Of a DNA stretch of 64,000 nt, positions 28,009 to 35,711 are shown in pieces. How positions within the stretch are numbered: the first letter of the stretch is position 1; each line of letters opens with the position of its first letter. The DNA is from Sphingomonas sp. URHD0057 (GTDB lineage Bacteria; Pseudomonadota; Alphaproteobacteria; Sphingomonadales; Sphingomonadaceae), in NCBI RefSeq assembly GCF_000620665.1, contig NZ_KK211162.1, forward strand, positions 579,764-643,763, given 5' to 3'. The notes below the pieces were generated by a model. That model was given only the letters and a program-made list of their open reading frames with translations, searched no databases and was not told the origin of the DNA. The translations under genes and the position numbers were made by a program.

Positions 28009-28937
28009 CGCGCGCCGAAACGGGGCAGGTGGATGTCGGCGATCATGCAGCGCACGCTGCCGCCGCCGACCGCCTCGATCGTCGGAATGGCAACGTCGAC
28101 CAGTTCGCCGAACCCTTCGAGTGCGCGCCTTTGGTCGGGCCGGAAGGCGTCGAGCGCCGCCGATGACAAGGCGATCACCGGATCGCGGTCGCGGTTGTGA
28201 AGCGCGATGAGGTTGCAGGCGAACCTGCCCATCTGATCATAATCGACTTCGATCAGGGTCCGCCCGCTTGCCTCGATCTCGGCGAGGAGTGCCGGGCGAG
28301 CGGCCTGCGCGACCGCCTCGGTGCAGAGGACGGCAAAATGCGTGCCGAGGCTCAACAACACATTGGTGTGATAGATCGGCCGGCCGCCGCGGTCGGTGGC
28401 TTCGAACACCAACGTCGAATAGTCGAGCTCGCCGTCGAAGTCCGCGATTGCCTCCCGGTCGGTGCGCGGGCTGAGGCTGGCGTAGGCCTGGCGTCGCGGG
28501 CGGTCGAGGATGAGGCTGCCGGTGCCTTCGAGAAAGCGCGACGTCTGCTCATGCCCGGTCAGGTCGACCGTGCGGCGAACTTCGAACCCCGAAGCCGTGA
28601 GCAGCTCGGTCAGTCGCTCGACATTGCGCTCCGGGCGCCGTGCCTCGGTCGCCATCGGATAAAGAACGATGGTGCCGTCGCTATGGAAGGAGACCCAATT
28701 GTTCGGAAACACCGCGTCGGGTCGCGCGGGTTCGGGCTCGTCATCGAGAATGAAAGTGTTGACGCGGGCCTGCATGAGGCGGCGGGCCAGCCCTTCGAAC
28801 TCGGCCAGAGCCTGCGCCTGCACGTCGCCGGCGGGAGCGCTTGCGAAGGCGTTCGAGGCCGCCGCCTCGGCGTGAAAGCCGAAGCGTGCGGGCCGCACCA
28901 GCAAGACCGAATTGCTCGTCTGGCTCTCGCTCGTCAT
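28005..28937 (-). CDS. ctlX: CtlX-type citrulline/arginine hydrolase (guanidino-group modifying family)
   Basis: The protein has 310 residues from ATG 28937. The pentein-fold signatures are FPNNWVSFHSDG, PMATEARRPER, RFLEGTGSLILDR, YHTNVLLSLGTHFAVLC and the C-terminal nucleophile in GGGSVRCMIADI. This group resembles arginine/dimethylarginine deiminases; members named CtlX are linked to citrulline use. The exact substrate is inferred. Together with aguA/aguB at 48675-50494 the window holds two separate guanidino/ureido degradation functions. Confidence 0.84.
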   Translation of the reverse strand: MTSESQTSNSVLLVRPARFGFHAEAAASNAFASAPAGDVQAQALAEFEGLARRLMQARVNTFILDDEPEPARPDAVFPNNWVSFHSDGTIVLYPMATEARRPERNVERLTELLTASGFEVRRTVDLTGHEQTSRFLEGTGSLILDRPRRQAYASLSPRTDREAIADFDGELDYSTLVFEATDRGGRPIYHTNVLLSLGTHFAVLCTEAVAQAARPALLAEIEASGRTLIEVDYDQMGRFACNLIALHNRDRDPVIALSSAALDAFRPDQRRALEGFGELVDVAIPTIEAVGGGSVRCMIADIHLPRFGAR

Positions 28938-29115
28938 GCGCGGCTCTTTCGGCGCTGGACCAGCTTCATTGCAAGCTCTTGCAACCATCCGGCGAAATCT
29001 CATTCATTTACCGTAAACTCAACCGTTACGCCTTGCCGGAAGCCCTAAGTGGGGAGAGAAGCTGAACGGGTCGATTCTTGTCGGCGGGTCTCAAGCGATC
29101 GGGGGTATTCGCAAG

Positions 29116-29832
29116 GTGCGCAAGCTGGGCATTATCGGAGGGATGAGCTGGTCGTCGACCGCGCTCTACTATGACCACATCAACCGCGCGATTGCCCAGC
29201 GCCTTGGCGGACTCAACAGCGCAACGCTGACGATCGAAAGCCTCAACTTCGCTCAGATCTCCGCGATGGAGAGCGGCGGCGACTGGGACGGGATCGCGAA
29301 GGCGGTGCTGGATGCCGCGACCCGGCTCGAGGCCGGCGGCGCCGAGGGCCTGATCATCGCCTGCAACACGGTCCACAAATGCTACGATGCCGTCGCGGCC
29401 CAGGTGGGTATTCCTATCTTCCACATCGCGGATGCGACCGTCGAGCGGCTGGTTGCCGACCGGCGCACGCGAATCGCCCTTCTGGGTTCCCGGTTCACGA
29501 TGACGGAGCCGTTCATTCGGACCCGGTTTGAATCGCGCGGAATCGCCTTGGCGCCCATCGCCGCGGGTTGGATGCAGGAGGTCGATCGGATCATCTTCGA
29601 GGAGCTCGCTGCGGGCCGCGTCGTCCGCGACAGCCAGCGCAAGCTCAAGACCCTCATCACCGAGCTCCAGAAGCAGAAGGTCCAGGCGGTGGTGCTGGGT
29701 TGCACCGAGCTGGTGCTGGCCGTCGACGTCCGCGCCAACGTCCTGCCCGTCTACGACACGACCGCCAGTCATGCCCGCGCAGCGGTTGACTGGATGCTGG
29801 GCGATCACGAAGAGGCGCGGGCCGCCGCCTGA
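29116..29832 (+). CDS. Aspartate/glutamate racemase family protein
   Basis: The 238-residue protein begins with GTG 29116 (KLGIIGGMSWSSTALYY). It has the paired cysteines of the cofactor-independent racemase family in IIACNTVHK and VVLGCTEL. This YgeA-like subgroup is distinct from MurI, which is present at 59464. It interconverts an acidic or related amino acid, or acts on hydantoin-like compounds; the substrate is not decided by sequence. uvrC follows after a short gap. Confidence 0.87.
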   Translation: MRKLGIIGGMSWSSTALYYDHINRAIAQRLGGLNSATLTIESLNFAQISAMESGGDWDGIAKAVLDAATRLEAGGAEGLIIACNTVHKCYDAVAAQVGIPIFHIADATVERLVADRRTRIALLGSRFTMTEPFIRTRFESRGIALAPIAAGWMQEVDRIIFEELAAGRVVRDSQRKLKTLITELQKQKVQAVVLGCTELVLAVDVRANVLPVYDTTASHARAAVDWMLGDHEEARAAA

Positions 29833-29872
29833 CCCCCTCGCGCCTTGTGGCGCGAACGCTTATCTCCGCTTT

Positions 29873-31816
29873 GTGAGCAAGGCTGACCGTCCCGACCATC
29901 CGCGAGCCGCCGAGCGCTTCAACGAGGAGCGGGCGACCTATGCCGTCCAGGGCTCGGATCAGCCTGACCTCGAGAGGGGCGTGGCCGCCATCCGCGAGGT
30001 GTTGAAGACGCTGCCTCGAAATCCGGGCGTCTATCGGATGCACGATGCGCGCGGCGACGTGCTTTATGTCGGCAAGGCGCGGGCGCTGAGGAACCGGGTC
30101 ACCAACTACACACAGGTCACCAAGCTGCCCAAGCGGCTGCAGCGGATGGTGTCGCAGACGCGGTCGATGACCATCGTGACCACGCGGACGGAGGCGGAGG
30201 CGCTGCTGCTCGAGGCGCAGCTGATCAAGCGCTTCAGGCCCGCCTACAATGTGCTGCTGCGCGACGACAAAAGCTTCCCCTTCATCATGCTGCGCGAGGA
30301 TCATGCGTTTCCGCGCATCCAGAAGCACCGCGGCGCGCGCCGGGTTAAGAAGGCGCATTATTACGGCCCGTTCGCGAGCGCGGGATCGGTCACCCGGACA
30401 CTTAATGCGTTGCAGAAGCTGTTCCTGCTAAGAAGCTGTTCCGACAGTTTTTTCGAGAACCGAAGCCGGCCGTGCCTGCTGTTCCAGATCAAACGCTGCT
30501 CGGCGCCGTGCGTAGGGCGCATCAGCGACGCGGACTATGGCGAGCTGGTCGAGGACGCCAAGGCATTCCTCGCCGGCAAGTCGACCAACGTCCAGGGGCG
30601 GCTGTCGAAGCAGATGGCGATCGCCGCCGAGCGCCAGGATTACGAGCTCGCCACCGTTTATCGCGACCGGCTGCGCGCGCTGACCTACATCCAGGGCAGC
30701 CAGACCGTTCACGCCGAGGGGCTCGGCGACGCCGACGTGTTCGCGCTTGCGTGCAAGGCGGGGACGGTGTCGATCCAGGCCTTCTTCATCCGTGGCGGTC
30801 AGAATTGGGGGCATCGCGCCTTCTTTCCAGCGCATACCAACGACGTTCCGGAAGCCGAGGTTCTGTCTAGCTTTCTCGTCCAGTTCTACGAGGACATGCC
30901 GCCGCCGAAGCGGATTCTTCTCGATCGCGAACTACCGGACAGGGAATTGCTGGAGGAGGCGCTGTCGGAGCGGGCCGAACGCAAGGTCGTGATCGAGCAG
31001 CCGCAGCGCGGCGCCCGGCGTCGGCTGATGGAGCAGGCGACGCGGAACGCCGAAGAAGCGCTCGATCGCCGCATGGCTGAGACCACCACGCAGGGGAAGA
31101 TCTTGCGCGAGCTTGCCGATCTGTTCGACCTCGCCGACGTGCCCAAGCGCATCGAGGTCTATGACAACAGCCACATCATGGGCACCAATGCGACCGGGGC
31201 GATGATCGTCGCCGGGCCGGAGGGGTTCCGCAAGAACAACTATCGCAAATTCAACATCAAGCGCCCGGAAACCCAGCCGGGCGACGATTTCGCGATGATG
31301 CGGGAGGTGCTCGGACGGCGGTTTACCCGACTCGAGAAGGAGGACCCCGACCGGGCCAGCGGCGAATGGCCCGATTTGCTGCTGATCGACGGCGGCAAGG
31401 GCCAGCTCTCGGCCGTGTGCGAGGTGATGGAGGACATGGGCGTCCACGATGTGCCGGTCGTCGCGGTGTCGAAGGGGCCTGATCGGAATGCGGGGCGCGA
31501 GACTTTTCACATGCCCGGCGGACGTGAGCTTACGCTCCCGCCCAACTCGGCGTTATTGTTTTATCTCCAGCGCTTGCGCGACGAAGCTCACCGATTCGCC
31601 ATCGGCACCCATCGCGCCAAGCGGGCGAAAAGCCTGACCACGTCAACGCTCGACGAGGTCCCCGGCATCGGTCCAAACCGCAAGCGCGCACTTCTGATGC
31701 ACTTCGGCACCGCGCGGGCGGTGAAGGGCGCGGCGCTCGAGGATCTCGAGAAGGCGCCGGGGATCAGCCAGGCGATGGCGCGTCAGCTCTACGATTATTT
31801 CCACCCGCGCGGATGA
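29873..31816 (+). CDS. uvrC: Excinuclease ABC subunit C
   Basis: The protein has 647 residues from GTG 29873, the first usable start before conserved sequence; no clear Shine-Dalgarno is present. The GIY-YIG nuclease domain is GVYRMHDARGDVLYVGKARAL. The UVR motif lies at AIAAERQDYELATVYRDRL, and the RNase H-like C-terminal nuclease has VYDNSHIMGT and LLIDGGKGQL. Helix-hairpin-helix repeats close the protein (EVPGIGPNRKRALLMHFG). It makes the dual incision in nucleotide excision repair. The stop overlaps recO by four bases. Confidence 0.96.
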   Translation: MSKADRPDHPRAAERFNEERATYAVQGSDQPDLERGVAAIREVLKTLPRNPGVYRMHDARGDVLYVGKARALRNRVTNYTQVTKLPKRLQRMVSQTRSMTIVTTRTEAEALLLEAQLIKRFRPAYNVLLRDDKSFPFIMLREDHAFPRIQKHRGARRVKKAHYYGPFASAGSVTRTLNALQKLFLLRSCSDSFFENRSRPCLLFQIKRCSAPCVGRISDADYGELVEDAKAFLAGKSTNVQGRLSKQMAIAAERQDYELATVYRDRLRALTYIQGSQTVHAEGLGDADVFALACKAGTVSIQAFFIRGGQNWGHRAFFPAHTNDVPEAEVLSSFLVQFYEDMPPPKRILLDRELPDRELLEEALSERAERKVVIEQPQRGARRRLMEQATRNAEEALDRRMAETTTQGKILRELADLFDLADVPKRIEVYDNSHIMGTNATGAMIVAGPEGFRKNNYRKFNIKRPETQPGDDFAMMREVLGRRFTRLEKEDPDRASGEWPDLLLIDGGKGQLSAVCEVMEDMGVHDVPVVAVSKGPDRNAGRETFHMPGGRELTLPPNSALLFYLQRLRDEAHRFAIGTHRAKRAKSLTTSTLDEVPGIGPNRKRALLMHFGTARAVKGAALEDLEKAPGISQAMARQLYDYFHPRG

Positions 31817-32553
31817 TCCGGCTGCAGACCAAGGCAATTGTCTGCGCGCTGCGCAGCCACGGCGAGCATGGAGCGGTGGTACGACTCATGACCCCTGACG
31901 ATGGTCTGCAAGCGGCTTATGTGCGGGGCGCGCGGGGGAGGCGGATGCGGCCGGTGCTCATGGCCGGAAACGTGGTTCAGGCCTCGCTCTCCTCGCGGAC
32001 CGATGCGCAGCTGCCCCAGGCGAGCGTGGAACTCGTTCACAGCCGCGGCCCTCTGCTGTCCGAGCCCATGCTCGCGGCGGCAATCGAGTGGGCGACGGTT
32101 TTGACCGCGACCGCCTTGCCCGAAGGCCAGGCCTATCCGCCCCTCTATGACGCTCTCGAGGGCCTGCTCGACGCCATTGAAGCGGCGCCGTCCGCGGTCG
32201 GCTGGGGCGCGGCACTGGTCCGCTACGAATTGCTGCTTCTGGCCGAGCTTGGCTTCGGCCTCGACCTCGACAGCTGCGTCGTGACCGGCACCAACGACGA
32301 TCTCGTCGCGGTCAGCCCAAAATCCGGGCGGGCGGTCAGCGCCGCCGAGGCCGAGCCATATGCGGAAAAGCTGTTGCCGCTGCCGCCGTTCGTTCGCGCC
32401 GGCGGGCAGGGATCATGGCCGGAGATCGCGCAAGGCCTTGAGCTTAGCGGCCATTTCCTTGCGCGCGACCTGTTGACCGACCGCTCCAAGCCGATCCTCG
32501 AGGCGCGCCAACGGCTCGTCGACCGGTTGCGTCGCGCCGGTGGTCTCGCCTAG
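31813..32553 (+). CDS. recO: DNA repair protein RecO
   Basis: The 246-residue protein starts at ATG 31813 within the uvrC stop. It has the N-terminal OB fold (TKAIVCALRSHGEHGAVVRL, YVRGARGRRMRPVLMAGNVV) and a helical C-terminal part (LVRYELLLLAELGFGLDLDSC) typical of RecO. Alphaproteobacterial RecO often lacks the full zinc cluster, as here. It loads RecA with RecR. Coupling to uvrC groups two repair functions. Confidence 0.93.
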   Translation: MIRLQTKAIVCALRSHGEHGAVVRLMTPDDGLQAAYVRGARGRRMRPVLMAGNVVQASLSSRTDAQLPQASVELVHSRGPLLSEPMLAAAIEWATVLTATALPEGQAYPPLYDALEGLLDAIEAAPSAVGWGAALVRYELLLLAELGFGLDLDSCVVTGTNDDLVAVSPKSGRAVSAAEAEPYAEKLLPLPPFVRAGGQGSWPEIAQGLELSGHFLARDLLTDRSKPILEARQRLVDRLRRAGGLA

Positions 32554-32562
32554 GCTCCGCCC

Positions 32563-32964
32563 GTGACCGCCGACGCCCTTGCCATGCTGTTCCCCAACGT
32601 CGCCCTGACCCGCGGAATCGCGGTGCGGGTGGCGGTCAGCTATCTCGCCGAACAGTCGGACCCCAGCGCCGACCGCTGGTTCTGGTCCTATCATGTGCGA
32701 ATCGAGAATGGCTCCGATCGCGCCGTGCAGCTGCTTTCGCGTCGCTGGTCGATCGTCGACGGCCGCGGCACGGTGCACGAGGTTGTCGGGGAGGGAGTGG
32801 TCGGCGAAATGCCGCTGATCGCGCCGGGCAGCAGCTTCGATTATGTTTCGGGGTGCCCGCTGGACACGGAATCGGGCGCGATGAGCGGCAATTACCGCAT
32901 GGTCGACGAGGACGGGACCGCATTCGACGTCGACATTCCGCGTTTCCAGCTGCTCAGCGCCTGA
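32563..32964 (+). CDS. apaG: ApaG-domain protein
   Basis: The 133-residue protein forms a single immunoglobulin-like beta domain with the ApaG signatures YHVRIENGSDRAVQLLSRRW, GEGVVGEMPLIAPGSSFDY and GAMSGNYRM. The cellular role is unclear (cobalt/magnesium phenotype in enterics; pyrophosphate-binding fold). The start is GTG 32563, with ATG 32584 as an alternative. It lies nine bases after recO. Confidence 0.92.
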   Translation: MTADALAMLFPNVALTRGIAVRVAVSYLAEQSDPSADRWFWSYHVRIENGSDRAVQLLSRRWSIVDGRGTVHEVVGEGVVGEMPLIAPGSSFDYVSGCPLDTESGAMSGNYRMVDEDGTAFDVDIPRFQLLSA

Positions 32965-32967
32965 GGC

Positions 32968-34098
32968 GTGGCCGCAGCGCCGCGCAACGTCGTCCTGACG
33001 GCGAACGGCCTATGGAACATCGTCAACTTTCGCGCCGGACTGATCCGCGCGCTGAAGGAGGCCGGCTACAAGCCAGTGGTCGTCGCCCCCGCCGAGGCCG
33101 CCGTGCAAGGGCGCATGGCGGAGTTCGGCATCGAACATGTCGAGCTCGGCATCGATCGTTCGGGGCTCAACCCGGTCGCCGATTTTCAGCTGTATCGATC
33201 CTATCGTAAGCTGTTCAGCCAGATCCGGCCGGTTGCCGTCCTCGGATTTACGATCAAGCCCAACATCTACGGCTCGCTGGCGGCGAGCGGGCTGGGCATT
33301 CCGGCATTTCCGAACGTCAGCGGGTTGGGCACGGCGTTCATCCGCGGCGGCCTACTGCAGATGCTGGTGTCGAGGCTGTACCGGCGAGCGTTCAGCAAGT
33401 GCGGCACGATATTCTTCCAGAATCCGGACGATCGCCGATTGTTCGTGGACCTGGGCATCGTCAGACCTCAGCAGACGAAGCTGCTGCCGGGCTCGGGGAT
33501 CGATCTCGAGCGCTTCGCACCGGCGCCTCAACCCGATGGACCTCCGGTCTTTCTGCTCATTTCGCGCCTGCTCGGGGACAAGGGGGTGCGAGAGTATGTC
33601 GCCGCCGCTCGACAGCTCCGCCGTCAGATGCCCCAAGCGCGCTTCCAGCTGCTCGGGCCGATCGACGAAGGCAATCGCACCGGCATCCAGCGGGCGGAGC
33701 TCGACGGCTGGATTGCCGACGGCGTGGTCGAATATCTCGGCACGACGGACGATGTGCGGCCCCAGATCGCTGCCGCCAGCGCCGTTGTGCTGCCGTCGTA
33801 TCGGGAAGGGCTACCCCGCTCGCTGCTCGAAGGCGCGGCGATGGGCCGGCCTTTGATCGCGACCGACGTGCCCGGGTGCCGCGAAGTGGTCGCGGACGGC
33901 ATCAACGGCTATCTATGCGCCCCGCGGGACCCTGGCTCGCTGGCGCAAGCGATGGGCAAATTGGCGGAACTGCCGCAGAGTGAACGCCGGGCGATGGGCG
34001 AGGCCTCCCGCCAACTCGTTCAGGAGCGATTTAGCGAAGCTGTCGTTATCCGGGCCTATCTGGATGAACTGGCCAGGCTCGGCGCCTCACCAAGCTAA
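32968..34098 (+). CDS. Glycosyltransferase family 4 (GT-B), exopolysaccharide locus
   Basis: The 376-residue protein starts at GTG 32968. The N-terminal half has GFTIKPNIYGSLAASG and FPNVSGLGTAFIRGG, and the donor half has LLPGSGIDLERFAP, LISRLLGDKGVREY and EGLPRSLLEGAAMGRPLIATDVPG. The EGxPxxxxEAxA-like donor site indicates a retaining nucleotide-sugar transferase. The sequence style resembles HexNAc transferases building lipid-linked oligosaccharides. It is the first gene of the + strand polysaccharide operon; no initiating sugar-phosphate transferase is in the window. Confidence 0.9.
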   Translation: MAAAPRNVVLTANGLWNIVNFRAGLIRALKEAGYKPVVVAPAEAAVQGRMAEFGIEHVELGIDRSGLNPVADFQLYRSYRKLFSQIRPVAVLGFTIKPNIYGSLAASGLGIPAFPNVSGLGTAFIRGGLLQMLVSRLYRRAFSKCGTIFFQNPDDRRLFVDLGIVRPQQTKLLPGSGIDLERFAPAPQPDGPPVFLLISRLLGDKGVREYVAAARQLRRQMPQARFQLLGPIDEGNRTGIQRAELDGWIADGVVEYLGTTDDVRPQIAAASAVVLPSYREGLPRSLLEGAAMGRPLIATDVPGCREVVADGINGYLCAPRDPGSLAQAMGKLAELPQSERRAMGEASRQLVQERFSEAVVIRAYLDELARLGASPS

Positions 34099-34105
34099 GG
34101 ATCGC

Positions 34106-34891
34106 ATGTTCAATTCCTCGTCACGAAACCTACCGACACCGAGCGGCGCGCGCGGGCAGCGCGCCTATGTGGTCGGCGACGTCCACGGTCGGCTCGACCT
34201 GCTCGAAGATCTTCTGGCGAGGATTCACGCCGACCTTGACGAGCGGCCGTCGCGCAAGACCATGCTCGTGTTCGTCGGGGACCTCATCGACCGCGGGCCA
34301 CATTCGGCCCAGGTCATCGAACGGCTGCGGACGTACCGCCGTCCCGCCGTTCGAACCGCCTTCATCCTCGGCAACCACGAAGAAGTTCTGCTGCGGATCC
34401 TCGCCGGCGACGCGAAATTGATCGACGACTGGCGCAGGTTCGGCGGCGCGGAATGCCTCGAGAGCTATGGGGTCGATGTGGGCGAGCTCATCGGCCGCGA
34501 CGACGATGCCCAACTCGAAGTCGTCCGCGAAGCCATTCCCAAGGCGCATGGCGAGTTCCTCGGCAGCTTCGTGGATAGCTGCCGGTTCGGCGACTACCTC
34601 TTCGTCCACGCCGGCATCCGCCCCGGGGTCGAGCTTGAGCAGCAGCTGCAGTCGGATCTGCGGTGGATCCGGCAGCCGTTTCTTCACGACAGCAGCGATC
34701 ACGGTTTCGTCGTCGTCCACGGCCATACCATCACCGGCGAGGTGGACGAGAGGCCGAACCGGATCGGCATCGACACCGGCGCCTATCACAGCGGCGTTTT
34801 GACCGCTCTGGCCATCGAAAACGGCAAGCGTTGGTATCTCGACACGAAAGCGACGGCAGCGGCGGAGCCTTTAGCCCACGGATTGATTTGA
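34106..34891 (+). CDS. PPP-type metallophosphoesterase (Ser/Thr phosphatase-like)
   Basis: The protein has 261 residues from ATG 34106, behind AAGGA. The full dinuclear-metal signature is present: VGDVHGR, VGDLIDRGP, LGNHEE, VHAGI and VVHGHT. The closest pattern is bacterial PrpA/PrpB-type protein phosphatases or Ap4A hydrolases. Inside an exopolysaccharide operon with a tyrosine kinase and no low-molecular-weight phosphatase, it may reset the kinase; that is inference. Confidence 0.9.
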   Translation: MFNSSSRNLPTPSGARGQRAYVVGDVHGRLDLLEDLLARIHADLDERPSRKTMLVFVGDLIDRGPHSAQVIERLRTYRRPAVRTAFILGNHEEVLLRILAGDAKLIDDWRRFGGAECLESYGVDVGELIGRDDDAQLEVVREAIPKAHGEFLGSFVDSCRFGDYLFVHAGIRPGVELEQQLQSDLRWIRQPFLHDSSDHGFVVVHGHTITGEVDERPNRIGIDTGAYHSGVLTALAIENGKRWYLDTKATAAAEPLAHGLI

Positions 34892-34966
34892 TCCAGTTTG
34901 GTGCTAACTCGCCTCCGGTTCGGATAGAGGCGCTACGGGGGAAGCGCGTTTTTGTAAGGAACGGCC

Positions 34967-35674
34967 GTGTTTGCTGCTCTCTCCCGTCCCCGCTCTGCAC
35001 TGGCTGCAGCGTGCCTCGTCTTGGCATCGATCGTGGGAGCTTGTTCCGATACCGCTGGCGGTCCGATCCCGTACGACCGCGCGCTCGCGGCTCCGGACGA
35101 GCCGCGGATCCAGGCGCTCGGTGAAGGCTATAGGATCGCGCCGATGGACCAGCTGACGATCAAGGTCTTCAACTCGAAGGACCTGAGCGACGATTATGAC
35201 GTCGATCTGGCCGGACATATCTCCTTGCCCCTGATCGGCGAAGTCGCCGCGGCGAACCTGACCACGGCTCAACTCGACGCCGCGCTGACGGACAAGCTCG
35301 GCGAGAAATATTTCGAGCATCCCGACGTGAGCGTCGGCGTCAAGAAATCGGTCGGGCGCCTGGTTACGGTCGACGGGGCGGTCAAGGAAGCAGGATCTTT
35401 CCCAGCGCTCGGCACCCTTTCGCTGATGCAGGCGGTCGCGCTGGCCAAGGGCACGAGCGAGGATGCCAATCCGCACCGCGTCGCGGTATTCCGGACCATC
35501 GGCGGCACCCGGCAGGCCGCGGCATTCGATCTCGTCGCCATCCGCCGCGGCCAGTCGCCGGACCCGGCCGTTTATGCCGGTGACATCATTGTGGTCGACG
35601 GATCGTCGGTCAAAGCCCTTCAAAAGAAGCTATTCCAGAGCATTCCGCTGCTCGCGATCTTCGGGCCGATCTGA
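34967..35674 (+). CDS. Polysaccharide export lipoprotein (Wza/GumB-like)
   Basis: This 235-residue protein starts at GTG 34967, after AAGGAACGG. The signal peptide ends in a lipobox-like IVGAC, so an outer-membrane-associated lipoprotein is likely. It contains the polysaccharide export domain (GYRIAPMDQLTIKVFNSKDL, GHISLPLIGEV) and one SLBB domain (RLVTVDGAVKEAGSFPALG). It is shorter than Escherichia coli Wza, similar to GumB-type proteins. It forms the outer-membrane exit for the polymer with the copolymerase encoded next. Confidence 0.92.
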   Translation: MFAALSRPRSALAAACLVLASIVGACSDTAGGPIPYDRALAAPDEPRIQALGEGYRIAPMDQLTIKVFNSKDLSDDYDVDLAGHISLPLIGEVAAANLTTAQLDAALTDKLGEKYFEHPDVSVGVKKSVGRLVTVDGAVKEAGSFPALGTLSLMQAVALAKGTSEDANPHRVAVFRTIGGTRQAAAFDLVAIRRGQSPDPAVYAGDIIVVDGSSVKALQKKLFQSIPLLAIFGPI

Positions 35675-35711
35675 TGAGCATCGCGAGGCAAGCGCAGCAA
35701 GGCGAACTGCG